Below, piece after piece: positions 14,936 to 23,112 of a stretch of DNA of 38,009 nt. Both the position numbers and the translations under genes were made by a program. A model generated the notes under the pieces. That model saw only the letters and a program-made list of their open reading frames with translations. It was not told the DNA's origin and did not search any database. The DNA comes from a virus. The stretch covers positions 1-38,009 of IMG/VR virus record IMGVR_UViG_3300043409_001203; one strand, written 5' to 3'. Positions within the stretch are counted from its first letter, which is position 1, and each line of letters opens with the position of its first letter.

Positions 14936-15832
14936 TTAGTATCCGGCCTTAGCTGCATCACCGATCATGAAGAACTGGATGCCTGTTGGTTTTGATTCGT
15001 CAGGGTAGATTGAGAACGTCGCTGGGATTTCTGAAGTGCTTTCGCCTGAGAATGTGAATGTGTCTAGACCAAGTTCAGCAGTCCAGATGTTCCAGTCTTG
15101 AGATTTGTCAGTAGCGTCTAATTCAACCGGGTGTAAATTGATAAATACCTTTGGATTTGAACCACCGATATTAGCTACTCCGTAACCAAATACCGCTTCT
15201 TTATCAGAACCAACAGGTGTGAAAACTGGCATTCCGTACATGACTAAAATATCTTGTAATGATTGCTTGTCAGTCTCTTGTAATACTAAAGACAACTCAG
15301 GCTTAGAGTATCCAGTAATACGCTCGTCTTTAACTGTCGTGCCTGAAGCATGACAAGTGATCTCGATTTTAGTTTGCTCGAACCCACTGATTTCAATATC
15401 ACCTTTAATGCAACCCGCTGATTTAGCGATTTGACCTAGTGTAGTTACTTTGAAAGAAAATGTTGAGTTTACGTCACGTGCAGGTTGAGCATATCCCGGA
15501 GCTGTGTGAGTCAACGTAACTACTGAACCAGACGCAACCGCATCGAATCCTGTGACCGCTGTTAATACCGCTGCCAATGCTGTAGCTACAGCCGCCGCTG
15601 AATCAGCCGCCGTGATTGTAACTTCATGGCCGATCCATCCGCCCGCAGGTGCAGGATCTACAGATGAACCAGTATCGAACCAAGCGTAATGTTTAGCGCC
15701 TAAAGCTGAATGAAATACGAAATATTTTGCACTTAATGTTGTGCCTGGGACGCAAGTAATAGTTTCAACTTGTGGCGTGTCTTTTCCGATCGTTACTAGC
15801 ATCGGGCGAACTGCGATATTTTGAATAGCCAT
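14936..15832 (-). CDS. Major tail tube protein
   Basis: The 298-residue protein is beta-rich, beginning MAIQNIAVRPMLVTIGKDTPQ. It has an inserted alanine-rich helical or Ig-like segment (about 60-130, VTITAADSAAAVATALAAVLTAVTG, then VTLTHTAPG) and a conserved tube-like ending (WTAELGLDTFTFSGESTSEIPATFSIYPDES). It is followed by the tail chaperone pair and tape measure and preceded by a terminator-like protein, which is the usual order. AAGGAGA supports ATG 15832. The 109-base leader upstream contains TATAAT (15881-15876) without a clear -35 element, so a separate late promoter is possible but not established. Confidence 0.75.
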   Translation of the reverse strand: MAIQNIAVRPMLVTIGKDTPQVETITCVPGTTLSAKYFVFHSALGAKHYAWFDTGSSVDPAPAGGWIGHEVTITAADSAAAVATALAAVLTAVTGFDAVASGSVVTLTHTAPGYAQPARDVNSTFSFKVTTLGQIAKSAGCIKGDIEISGFEQTKIEITCHASGTTVKDERITGYSKPELSLVLQETDKQSLQDILVMYGMPVFTPVGSDKEAVFGYGVANIGGSNPKVFINLHPVELDATDKSQDWNIWTAELGLDTFTFSGESTSEIPATFSIYPDESKPTGIQFFMIGDAAKAGY

Positions 15833-15941
15833 GATAATCTCCTTTGAGAGTTTATTTGTTAAACGTACAAAGAAAATTATAGAGACGATCTAAACGGAAT
15901 GACCGCACAGTCTGTTTTTGTATTGATATTTAGATTATAAA

Positions 15942-16385
15942 CTAACAGTTAAGATTGACTGCTGTTCCAAAGATTACGCTGATTGAGAATTGAAGTGTGA
16001 CCTTAATAGAATTGTCATTTGTATCAAGTGGCTCCGCTTGAATTGAATTACATACCACACGCTTAATAAAATCCTGCGCTCTTAACGGCGCTATCTTTAA
16101 ACAATTTAATCGGTAGACATTAGCTAAGTCCATAGACTCATCAAGTGACTCGGTAGCGTTTCTGTAACCACGAAAGAACAATGACACTGTGGCATTTACG
16201 ACATCATTTGTAGTGTGTTGGTTATCGACCGATGTGGCCACGTTGCCATAAAATATGTGATAGCGTTTGTCGAAATCATTGTTACCGATATTCTCTAAAC
16301 TAAAAGCGTCGTCATGCACTTCGAAGTCCCGGTCTACTTCAAGCAAGCGAGCCTCTAAGAAAGATCTTACGGGTTTAAAGCTCAT
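15942..16385 (-). CDS. Tail terminator / completion protein candidate
   Basis: The 147-residue alpha/beta protein begins MSFKPVRSFLEARL, a helix typical of tail terminator proteins. A beta region (YHIFYGNVATS, then VNATVSLFFRGYRN) follows, then a helix and final strands (IKVTLQFSISVIFG). It lies between a connector-like protein and the tail tube gene, where lambda U-type terminators normally lie. Its ATG shares a base with the preceding stop. The fold is inferred from order and pattern, not from a recognised family signature. Confidence 0.55.
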   Translation of the reverse strand: MSFKPVRSFLEARLLEVDRDFEVHDDAFSLENIGNNDFDKRYHIFYGNVATSVDNQHTTNDVVNATVSLFFRGYRNATESLDESMDLANVYRLNCLKIAPLRAQDFIKRVVCNSIQAEPLDTNDNSIKVTLQFSISVIFGTAVNLNC

Positions 16386-17086
16386 TATCCACGAACCACA
16401 GTCACGACGTGAAGGTCGGTTTTTTGATTAGCCTCGGCCACATTTCCCGAATAGTTCAAAGATAATTGTGACCGCGAAGCCTTCTCACTAGCCATTAATT
16501 TGTATTTATCCCGCTTTGTTGACGAGATATCACCGACGATGTTCGAGTTACCCTCGTATATAAATTCTAGAGTTTTATAAACAGACCATTGCTTAACTTC
16601 TTGTAAGTCTAACAAATCATTTACAACGTATTTAGTTCCGTCTTTTCTAAAGATTCTTTTCTCATCTAACCAATCAATGATATATTCTTGAGCTTTTAAA
16701 TGAACAAGATTCCAAGACGACCAACGCTTAGGAAGGTATTGATCAATTTCTGGCTCGATAATATACAAATCAGAATCAAGGGAAAATAACTTTTGAGCTG
16801 TTAAGTCTAATACTTTAACTGTCTTTGTAAACGTCTGAGAGGTCGGTGTAGAGGTCGTAAGTCTTAAGGTTATGATCTTATCGCCTGCTGTTGAAAAGAT
16901 CCAATCAGCAATACCTTTTTTCGGTGTTACGTTAAACCAAGTCACACCCTCATCGACTGAAATCTCATGTGATGTAGAAGTGGCAAAGGTTAAGCCCGGA
17001 GCTAAAAAAGAAGTCCAGGTATCAATCCGCAATTGATCGCCTGTGAATACTTTGTCATCTGTCTTTATAACTCCGAATATGCTCAT
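16385..17086 (-). CDS. Head-tail connector-like protein with N-terminal beta domain
   Basis: In this 233-residue protein, residues 1-95 form a beta-rich, Ig-like segment (TSHEISVDEGVTWFNVTPKKG, then DKIITLRLTTSTPTSQTF). Residues 110-230 are helical and charged (AQEYIIDWLDEKRIFRKDG, DLLDLQEVKQWSVYKTLEFIY, DKYKLMASEKASRSQ), a pattern that resembles phage head-tail adaptor proteins. It precedes the terminator candidate. Its ATG directly follows the stop of the papain-like gene. The connector role is inferred from position. Confidence 0.5.
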   Translation of the reverse strand: MSIFGVIKTDDKVFTGDQLRIDTWTSFLAPGLTFATSTSHEISVDEGVTWFNVTPKKGIADWIFSTAGDKIITLRLTTSTPTSQTFTKTVKVLDLTAQKLFSLDSDLYIIEPEIDQYLPKRWSSWNLVHLKAQEYIIDWLDEKRIFRKDGTKYVVNDLLDLQEVKQWSVYKTLEFIYEGNSNIVGDISSTKRDKYKLMASEKASRSQLSLNYSGNVAEANQKTDLHVVTVVRG

Positions 17087-17602
17087 TTAATCGTCCTTTA
17101 GTAAATTGCTTAAAGCAATCTTTTCTATTTCATCCAAAGATAAAAACTCTGGGCTCTTATCAAATCTGTAGCCGCATGCTTCTTGCATAAATATGCCTGC
17201 AAGCTCTGTACAAATTAGATACTTCGAAAGATTAGGCTTAACTAAATTTAATTTAGAAAGCGAACCCTTCGTTAGAATTTTAATACCTGTAAGAATAACC
17301 TGAGTAAAAGAGTAAGGCTTACCGCATAGGCTATCTAATATTAATTCACAACTCGAGTCGGGATATTTAGTTTTTAAAGGGACCATTCTCTCGACTTTGT
17401 AATGTTTCTTAAGTTCAATTAAAGATATCTTTCGAGACTTTGGGAATACTGAGCCCCATGCAATCGCTTCGTCAGTTTTGTAGTCTGTTACTTTTACGAT
17501 CTCGACGTGCGAAGTTTCTCTTTTTTCGACAATTTCAATGAGTCGAGCAAACGGATTAAATCTGTTTTTATTCTGAACAAAAGCTATGTAATATTCTGTC
17601 AT
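17087..17602 (-). CDS. Permuted NlpC/P60 (YiiX-like) papain-fold protein
   Basis: The 171-residue protein has the permuted order of the YaeF/YiiX group: a histidine in TSHVEIV (His32) comes first and the cysteine in LICTELAG (Cys131) second. YSFTQVI (98-104) lies between, which is the family spacing. Members are thiol hydrolases or acyl-transferases of lipids or peptides. ATG 17602 overlaps the preceding stop (ATGA); the frame is open further upstream but only from a TTG with no ribosome-binding site. Being placed among head-tail genes it could be packaged and act on the envelope at infection. That role is speculative. Confidence 0.65.
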   Translation of the reverse strand: MTEYYIAFVQNKNRFNPFARLIEIVEKRETSHVEIVKVTDYKTDEAIAWGSVFPKSRKISLIELKKHYKVERMVPLKTKYPDSSCELILDSLCGKPYSFTQVILTGIKILTKGSLSKLNLVKPNLSKYLICTELAGIFMQEACGYRFDKSPEFLSLDEIEKIALSNLLKDD

Positions 17603-17988
17603 AATGTGCTCGCATATACCCAAATATTATCTAGGTCTTTGGATGTTAATCCTAAATAGGTAGCCATTGAATTGACTAAAGGATTGTTTCGAAGCATTTC
17701 GTTAGAATATTCCCATTGCTGAATCGATAACGATCTGTTTGGCTCTGGCAATGTTTCAATAAAACCCTTAATTGCTTCAGGATGTATTTGCGGCTTGTTT
17801 TGTTGAAATGACATAAGAACCAATGCCGTTCTTAACTGTTGATTTGTTACTGCTGGGATCATTATAGTGAATACGTTTGCTACGCCATTAAAATCGTTTC
17901 TAACTTTTTGTTTCTGATCTTCACTAAGATTCGTGATTTGAGTTTCAACTTCTTCGATCGTTGTGCACAACACTCCATTGATAATCAT
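17599..17988 (-). CDS. Hypothetical helical protein
   Basis: The 129-residue helical protein has no signal peptide or membrane segment. It contains DNLTGVANVF-like and TNQQLRTALVLMSFQQNKPQ stretches and ends in GLTSKDLDNIWVYASTL. It lies in the virion gene cluster, overlapping the papain-like gene by 4 bases and sharing base 17988 with the preceding fibre-like gene. No family is recognised; it may be an assembly factor for the neighbouring decoration proteins. Confidence 0.5.
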   Translation of the reverse strand: MIINGVLCTTIEEVETQITNLSEDQKQKVRNDFNGVANVFTIMIPAVTNQQLRTALVLMSFQQNKPQIHPEAIKGFIETLPEPNRSLSIQQWEYSNEMLRNNPLVNSMATYLGLTSKDLDNIWVYASTL

Positions 17989-18938
17989 TATGTCCCAACC
18001 TTTTTAAATATGACCGTTGAATTCGGTCTGATAGAAACACCAGTCCCGTTGTTTTCGGATCTGATTTGAATCGCCACTGTACCAGCGACACTTACTCTAA
18101 ATACTCCATCACCGTGGGCTGCAAAATTTGCATTAGCCGTAACTACTGAGGCAGATGTAATATTGTCTGCAAGTGATATTTGTTGATATTCAAAATCTTT
18201 ATCTGTACCAGCTCCAGCCTGAGTGAAAGTCCAATTTATAGCCACTTCACTTATGGTCGCTGTACCAACTGCGAGTCGGAGTCCGTAGCCTGTCGCCAAC
18301 ACTGTAGATTGTCCAAGGCCTCTGAATCTTATCGCATACAATCCTGCTTCAAGGGGCTGCGTAACCAATTCTGTGATATTAGCGTAGGTATTTAGGGTCG
18401 TTGTTTGAATTGCTGTCGTATTTAAATTCGTTTCAAAAGCCCAGTATGCCCCTGAATAAAAGCAAAGAGCGTTAAGAGTGATATCGTAAACGCAAAGCCC
18501 TTGTGGTGGCGTAGCGATTGCTAATCGTTGAGCTGAAGTCATTCTCGGAGGTAAAAAGCCTTGTGTAGTGGAATCTATTTGAACTTTTGCAACGGATGAC
18601 GGGGCTGTTGAGCCAATTGCCAATTGTCCTGTGCTTGTAATTCTCATTCTTTCATTAATAGGATTTGTTGCAGCTCCTGGGTTCTTTGTATAAAAACCTA
18701 AAAACGCGCTGAAGTTGTCATCGAAAGCAGCCACTCTCGCGCCGGGCTCAATCCCACCGGCTACATCGTAAGTGTGAAAATCAATTGCAGATCCCGCTCC
18801 TGGGCCGCCGCCGGCATTGACTAAATTAAGCTGAGTTTTTAGTGCGCCCGCTTCAGAGTTTACTAAGTTAACGGGAACGACTGGAATATTTACCAACGGC
18901 TCCCCGATTATTAATTGAGTCAATACCTGTTTAGCCAT
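17988..18938 (-). CDS. Fibre or decoration protein with collar-type repeat
   Basis: The 316-residue protein begins MAKQVLTQLIIGEPLVN, like the following gene (MAKQVLTNLDFIN), so the two share an attachment motif. The middle part has ERMRITSTGQLAIGSTAP and GFLPPRMTSAQRLAIATPPQGLC, hallmarks of phage fibre proteins and the segment before their tip. The last 130 residues form a beta jelly roll resembling C1q (LEAGLYAIRFRGLGQST, then HGDGVFRVSVAGTVAIQIRSENNG). It should be on the virion surface as a capsid or neck fibre. Which structure it decorates cannot be seen. Confidence 0.6.
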   Translation of the reverse strand: MAKQVLTQLIIGEPLVNIPVVPVNLVNSEAGALKTQLNLVNAGGGPGAGSAIDFHTYDVAGGIEPGARVAAFDDNFSAFLGFYTKNPGAATNPINERMRITSTGQLAIGSTAPSSVAKVQIDSTTQGFLPPRMTSAQRLAIATPPQGLCVYDITLNALCFYSGAYWAFETNLNTTAIQTTTLNTYANITELVTQPLEAGLYAIRFRGLGQSTVLATGYGLRLAVGTATISEVAINWTFTQAGAGTDKDFEYQQISLADNITSASVVTANANFAAHGDGVFRVSVAGTVAIQIRSENNGTGVSIRPNSTVIFKKVGT

Positions 18939-18942
18939 TTAA

Positions 18943-19737
18943 TTAACCGCCAATGATTGCTCTGAATGCCGCCGCAGCAGGCGCAGTCGCAAATCTAAAG
19001 ATGCAAGTGTTTACTGTTGGAAATTCAATGTCACAAATGACTTCATCAAACGCGCCTGAAGTTCTTCTAACTATTGCGTTCAAATCTTGAGTACCTAAGT
19101 TGTGAGTTACTGTGATTTGAGTCGAAGTCCCGTCGCCGATGTTTTGAGAGAACTTTAATTTTCTCAATGAATAGTTTGCTAATGTTTGAGGAGTGACAAT
19201 TTTATCTGTTACAGTTCCTGCGTCTACTTCGACCTGTGTAGCTAAAGCAGCCTTACCTTTTACCGCTGTTGTAGCGTCCGGAGTGTTAACACCAAAAGCA
19301 CCGAACACTAATGAAGTTGTTCCTAATGTAATATTGATTGCAGATTGCCTCCAAGTAGTCCCACCGTTTGCAGTACCTTGATCGACTGACACTGTAGCGT
19401 TTAATAATTCATTTGCTAAATTTGCATCCGGTGCACGAGTCGCTACTACAGCGGCGCCATTCCAAATATAGATACCATTTTCTGAACCAACGGTTTGATC
19501 TTTTGCTAAGAAGCGATCATTTGTAACCATTGTGATACCGTCGATTGTAGCGCCCGGAGCTGAAATCGTGATGTTAACTGTAGAGGCTACTTTAACATTG
19601 TCTTTCCATGCGATACCTTCTACTAAAACGTCTACATAGTTTTTAGTCGCTGCGTCTTGTGCTGCTGTAGGATCTGGTAAGTTTACGATCTTTGCTGCGT
19701 TTATAAAATCTAAATTTGTGAGTACTTGCTTTGCCAT
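18943..19737 (-). CDS. Fibre-like virion protein
   Basis: The 264-residue protein has NLPDPTAAQDAATKNYVD at residues 18-35, the common fibre-attachment motif, followed by VATRAPDANLANELLNATVSVDQGTANGGTTW. Its C-terminal domain (ITVTHNLGTQDLNAIVRR, then CIFRFATAPAAAAFRAI) is shared with the neighbouring 109-aa protein at 19756-20085. It is probably a head or tail fibre subunit. The duplicated C-terminal domain suggests that the neighbours arose from one another. Confidence 0.6.
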   Translation of the reverse strand: MAKQVLTNLDFINAAKIVNLPDPTAAQDAATKNYVDVLVEGIAWKDNVKVASTVNITISAPGATIDGITMVTNDRFLAKDQTVGSENGIYIWNGAAVVATRAPDANLANELLNATVSVDQGTANGGTTWRQSAINITLGTTSLVFGAFGVNTPDATTAVKGKAALATQVEVDAGTVTDKIVTPQTLANYSLRKLKFSQNIGDGTSTQITVTHNLGTQDLNAIVRRTSGAFDEVICDIEFPTVNTCIFRFATAPAAAAFRAIIGG

Positions 19738-19755
19738 TTTGTTATTCCCTTTTGT

Positions 19756-20085
19756 TTAGCTAAACCTTGCAGATCCTGATTGAGGACCTACAAAGCTAAT
19801 TATTGTTTGATTAATTGATGTGTGAAAAACCTCTGCTTCAACGATCATGTTACCTGGAGAAAAAACCGCCACGTCTGGATAAAAACCCAGATTGTGATTT
19901 ACTGTCCAAGACGCAGACGAAGAAACTTGAGCATGAACATAAGTAGGACTTGGTGCAAATGGCGTTATTGTCCCATTTTCATCAATGATTGCCGGGACAC
20001 CGAGAGTCTGCGAAAAATATAAACCAACATATCCCGGTGACGGTAAATCTGCGGTAGGTTTTTTCTTATAATTACTTTGACTCAT
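19756..20085 (-). CDS. Short virion protein sharing a fibre C-terminal domain
   Basis: The 109-residue protein has an N-terminal segment (KKKPTADLPSPGYVGLYFSQTLGVPAIID) and a C-terminal domain (SWTVNHNLGFYPDVAVF, then TIISFVGPQSGSARFS). The second part matches the end of the 264-aa fibre-like protein: HNLG, a beta pair and a final aromatic/Ala tail. Its start overlaps the 20082 stop (ATGA). It is likely a small surface protein that assembles with the fibre. Confidence 0.55.
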   Translation of the reverse strand: MSQSNYKKKPTADLPSPGYVGLYFSQTLGVPAIIDENGTITPFAPSPTYVHAQVSSSASWTVNHNLGFYPDVAVFSPGNMIVEAEVFHTSINQTIISFVGPQSGSARFS

Positions 20086-20330
20086 AAAATTGTGTTTACT
20101 CCGTCAATTGTTAAAACACCGTCAATTATTTGAGTTCTAGTGACGATATTTTCTAAGTCCTCTTTAATTAAATAGTATTTGCTTACAGCTATTTTTTTAA
20201 AGTTTAATCCCGTAAATGGATTCAATAAAGTCCCTGAGCCAGAGCCGCTACCCGCACCACGGATGGTATCACTCGCAGGGATCTGCGAAATTTTACCATT
20301 TATAAGTGCGAGAGCTACTTGTTCTGCCAT
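20082..20330 (-). CDS. Small virion protein with NGKI motif
   Basis: The 82-residue protein begins MAEQVALALINGKISQIPASD. The NGKI-QI element recurs in the neighbouring 169-aa protein (QLVNGKLTQIEA), so both probably use it for virion attachment. The middle is Gly/Ser-rich, and the end (IIDGVLTIDGVNTIL) repeats a beta motif. It is read immediately after the GIY-YIG endonuclease gene, which probably inserted upstream of it. Function beyond decoration is unknown. Confidence 0.55.
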   Translation of the reverse strand: MAEQVALALINGKISQIPASDTIRGAGSGSGSGTLLNPFTGLNFKKIAVSKYYLIKEDLENIVTRTQIIDGVLTIDGVNTIL

Positions 20331-20891
20331 TTATTTCTCCGTATGACCTCGACGAATAGCTTCCTTGTGTTCATCTGAAAGTTTTCGTCCAGTTAATGCT
20401 TTCTTAAGATTATTTACATGATCTTTTGAAAGTTTTTTTCCTTTGTTCCAAGCGGTTTGTCCGCTATGTGATTCGGAAAGTTTTTTTCTTGTTTCATCTG
20501 AAACTTTAAGGCCTTTTCGTGCCAATCCCATTAATTGTATATGCATCAATTGCTCTAGTGTTGGAACTCTAGCTTTTAATGTTTTTTTAATTTTTTCTTT
20601 AGTAACAGATGCATGGCGGTTGCCGTCCATTATATTATAACCAATTTTTGGATCATTAGATTTCAACAATAAAATATAATTCAATTCTTTTTCTAGAGCC
20701 TTATGTCGTGATTTGCACAAATCTAAAAGCTCACATTTAAATGAGTCTATTCCATGCGTTCTAATATCCATATACATAGGACCACGCTTTAGATCTCGAT
20801 GACTAGCCATTCGATCAAAAAGCGATCTTCTGGTTTGTCCTATGTATATTTTCCCATTAATCATATTTGTCACCTTATAAACTTTAAACAT
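20331..20891 (-). CDS. GIY-YIG homing endonuclease
   Basis: The 186-residue protein starts MFKVYKVTNMINGKIYIGQT, the GIY-YIG core, with R and E residues following in the expected places (SLFDRMASHRD and EKELNYI). The C-terminal third has NUMOD3-type DNA-binding repeats (SDETRKKLSESHSGQTAWNKG, then LSKDHVNNLKKALTGRKLSDEHKEAIRRG). AGGAGAGG before ATG 20891 selects this start over an in-frame upstream one. It is free-standing between two virion genes, interrupting neither, and is probably a selfish gene that spreads by cleaving phages without it. Confidence 0.85.
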   Translation of the reverse strand: MFKVYKVTNMINGKIYIGQTRRSLFDRMASHRDLKRGPMYMDIRTHGIDSFKCELLDLCKSRHKALEKELNYILLLKSNDPKIGYNIMDGNRHASVTKEKIKKTLKARVPTLEQLMHIQLMGLARKGLKVSDETRKKLSESHSGQTAWNKGKKLSKDHVNNLKKALTGRKLSDEHKEAIRRGHTEK

Positions 20892-20959
20892 TTGCCTCTC
20901 CTTATATTTAGAGGCAATGTATACACTAAACACAGACAACGGTCAATTTTTAACTTTAT

Positions 20960-21469
20960 CTATGCTAATACGACACAATCATCGATATCAGTGTCGATCT
21001 CTGTTGCTGAAATCGCTGAGCCAACTAATTGATGAATAGTCGCGCCGCCTAAGAATGTTGGAGGGGTAGCTGTTACTCCGCCTGCTGTTCCTAAATACTG
21101 ACGTGCTCCCGGAGTTAAAGCCGATAAATCGTCATTAGTTCCTTCGAAGTAAACAGTTCCGTTCGCTGCACTTGCTACAGAATCTTTTACGAATCCGTGT
21201 GCTTCGCGACCATTTGAATTATCAGCTAAGCGGATTGTAGGAACCCCGCCGTCATTCCAAATGTTGATATATTTTCCTGCTCCGATAGCTTCTGAAGCTA
21301 CGAGAACTTTTACGTTAGGTCCAACGCCTGTCGGCAATACGGAAACGTCTAATTTACCAGACGAATCTAATGCTACTACTTCGCCTGCATCTGTCGCGCC
21401 TGTAGATATTACAGTTGCTTCGATTTGTGTTAATTTTCCGTTTACTAATTGAATCGGTTTATGAGCCAT
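20960..21469 (-). CDS. Capsid decoration-like protein
   Basis: The 169-residue protein begins MAHKPIQLVNGKLTQIEA and contains GKYINIWNDGGVPTIRLADNSNG, then EAHGFVKDSVASAANGTVYFEGTNDDLSAL and GARQYLGTAGGVTATPP. This layout is a well-known small beta domain of phage structural proteins, often near the capsid gene and used as decoration. The acidic ending (SATEIDTDIDDCVVL) is usual for it. It follows the 161-aa structural gene in the same operon. Confidence 0.6.
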   Translation of the reverse strand: MAHKPIQLVNGKLTQIEATVISTGATDAGEVVALDSSGKLDVSVLPTGVGPNVKVLVASEAIGAGKYINIWNDGGVPTIRLADNSNGREAHGFVKDSVASAANGTVYFEGTNDDLSALTPGARQYLGTAGGVTATPPTFLGGATIHQLVGSAISATEIDTDIDDCVVLA

Positions 21470-21483
21470 ATTTTAAATCCTTT

Positions 21484-21969
21484 TTATAGTGTTATTGTTT
21501 CTTGTATATTAATAAATATTTGTCCCGGACCTTGAGAATTTGCTACTAATGTCCTGAATCCTAAACTCGGGGCTATATCAGTCAGTGAGCCATTAGCTCC
21601 GAGATATAATTGCGTGCCACTTGTCCATGTAAAACTTGAATCCCTTAACGTCCCAGCCGTTTGAATTTGCATCGACTCATTAGTGTTCGCTGCTGTGATC
21701 GCAATCCCAAACACAGACGCCTTTAAGAAACTTACATTGTCAGTTGATAAAGCTACTGAGTTGGCATCAACAGAATACAAACATTTTAATGCGCTAATAG
21801 TTTCCGATGCGTTTCGTATCTCAAGATTTGCAGCTAGCCCACCGCCGCCTCCGCCTGATATGTCGCCAGGATTGGCAATGACAACTTCAATCGCGGATTT
21901 GTTAGGCCGATTAGGACTCTCAACAAACTTGTCATATTCTCTTTCTTGCAATGTATTTCTAATTGGCAT
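21484..21969 (-). CDS. Virion structural protein
   Basis: The 161-residue protein opens with MPIRNTLQEREYDKFVESPNRPNKSAIEVVI, contains a Gly-rich hinge (residues 38-44) and continues as a beta domain (LEIRNASETISALKCLYSV, then DSSFTWTSGTQLYLGANGSLTDI). It shares the attachment-then-domain plan of its neighbours. It lies just downstream of the capsid gene and its terminator, separated by a 72-aa ORF. Decoration or fibre roles fit. Confidence 0.55.
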   Translation of the reverse strand: MPIRNTLQEREYDKFVESPNRPNKSAIEVVIANPGDISGGGGGGLAANLEIRNASETISALKCLYSVDANSVALSTDNVSFLKASVFGIAITAANTNESMQIQTAGTLRDSSFTWTSGTQLYLGANGSLTDIAPSLGFRTLVANSQGPGQIFINIQETITL

Positions 21970-22187
21970 TATCTATTTCTCTTTTTTATAACTGGATCGA
22001 TGTTTACTTTCTCATAAAACCACGCAATAAATTTGCCTTGGTTTTTTCCGACTGTTATTTGAGAGATAAATTCATACTTAACTTCTGCACCTAAGCGGCT
22101 ATTGTTTTCGAACATAGCTTGCTTTAAAGCTTCAGGGTTTGAAGCGATAATGAAGTTTGGTAAGTTAAAGATATCTGCCTGAACCAC
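21969..22187 (-). CDS. Small hypothetical protein after the capsid gene
   Basis: This 72-residue ORF uses GTG 22187, preceded by GGAG 7 bases upstream. Starting further upstream (to 22217) would place the start inside the terminator hairpin, so that start is rejected. Its sequence (NLPNFIIASNPEALKQAMFENNSRLGAEVKYEFISQ) is neutral with no recognised motif. It shares base 21969 with the start of the next gene. It resembles small conserved phage proteins of unknown function found after capsid genes. Confidence 0.55.
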   Translation of the reverse strand: MVQADIFNLPNFIIASNPEALKQAMFENNSRLGAEVKYEFISQITVGKNQGKFIAWFYEKVNIDPVIKKRNR

Positions 22188-22200
22188 TAATACACTCCAA

Positions 22201-22231
22201 GAAAAAGAACCCCTCATATTTCAGAGGGGTT
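22201..22231 (-). terminator. Rho-independent terminator after the capsid gene
   Basis: Arms AACCCCTC and GAGGGGTT (8 bp, positions 22208-22215 and 22224-22231) enclose an 8-base loop. On the minus strand the stem is followed by C and five U residues. It lies 7 bases after the capsid stop. Partial read-through would make capsid mRNA far more abundant than the downstream tail genes. Confidence 0.85.
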
Positions 22232-22237
22232 TGTTCA

Positions 22238-23098
22238 TTAACCGATTTCAGCAATGAAAGGAGACTTGTTTAATGCTAATGCAGCGCCAGCGAAATCAAG
22301 ACCTTCAGTTAAACGAAGAGCTTTGAATCCGTAGTGTTGATCGATAGCAGCAAGCATTGATCCAGTTCCGTACTGAATAGCTTTTTGCTCGTCATACTTA
22401 GGAGCTAATTGTAAACCAAATGCCACGCCTTCTTTAGAGTACATGAACGATTTAGCTAAAGAAGCCTTAGTGTGAACGATTACGTTTACGCCGTAAACTT
22501 TACCGATAACGCCATTAGGGATGTTTGAAGATCCGTAAGCGTCAGCGCGAACAAACTCAGCAATGTCTAATAACAATGCTTCGTCGTCTGGGTTTACAAC
22601 TAAAGTTAAATCAGAAAGCTGAGCCTGGTTTTTTAATAACCATTTACGAGCGTTTAAGATTTTAGTTTTGTCGATACCAGCAGTTTGTTGGTAGCCAGAG
22701 TAAGTATCTAATTGAGTTAAAATAGCGTCGTCTAAGTTACGAGCGTGAGCAGATGCTGCACGTTTAACAAACTCACCTTGGATATTTACGTTTGATTGGT
22801 ATTGGTCAACATTGTCAACAATCCAAGAAATGTAAGCATTAGTGTTTAAATCTAAAGTGTCGTTTGTAAAAGCCATTGTTTGTGCGTTGCCAGAAGTTCC
22901 AGAAGCGCGGTTTTCAACAACTAATGATCCAGTCTTAGGGAAAGAAATTGATTTCATTCCAGGGGCTGCAAACGCTGTTACGTCTGAAATTGTTGGGACT
23001 AAGATTGCTTTGTGCTTAAGTTCACGTTGAACTAATGCCGCAATGATGTCTTGTTTAGTAGCTACTAATTGTGTGTTGCCTGTGATTACGTCTGCCAT
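22238..23098 (-). CDS. Major capsid protein
   Basis: The 286-residue protein is of a common short capsid type with the HK97 fold: MADVITGNTQLVATKQDIIAALVQ, then FAAPGMKSISFPKTGSLVVENR, the spine-helix segment LNTNAYISWIVDNVDQYQSNVNIQGEFVKRAASAHARNLDDAI, and the A domain with LTLVVNPDDEALLLDIAEF. Its position between scaffold and terminator, and its strong ribosome-binding site, fit an abundant structural protein. No maturation protease gene was seen nearby, so scaffold removal probably does not need one from this phage. Confidence 0.85.
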   Translation of the reverse strand: MADVITGNTQLVATKQDIIAALVQRELKHKAILVPTISDVTAFAAPGMKSISFPKTGSLVVENRASGTSGNAQTMAFTNDTLDLNTNAYISWIVDNVDQYQSNVNIQGEFVKRAASAHARNLDDAILTQLDTYSGYQQTAGIDKTKILNARKWLLKNQAQLSDLTLVVNPDDEALLLDIAEFVRADAYGSSNIPNGVIGKVYGVNVIVHTKASLAKSFMYSKEGVAFGLQLAPKYDEQKAIQYGTGSMLAAIDQHYGFKALRLTEGLDFAGAALALNKSPFIAEIG

Positions 23099-23112
23099 GA
23101 TATAACTCCTTG

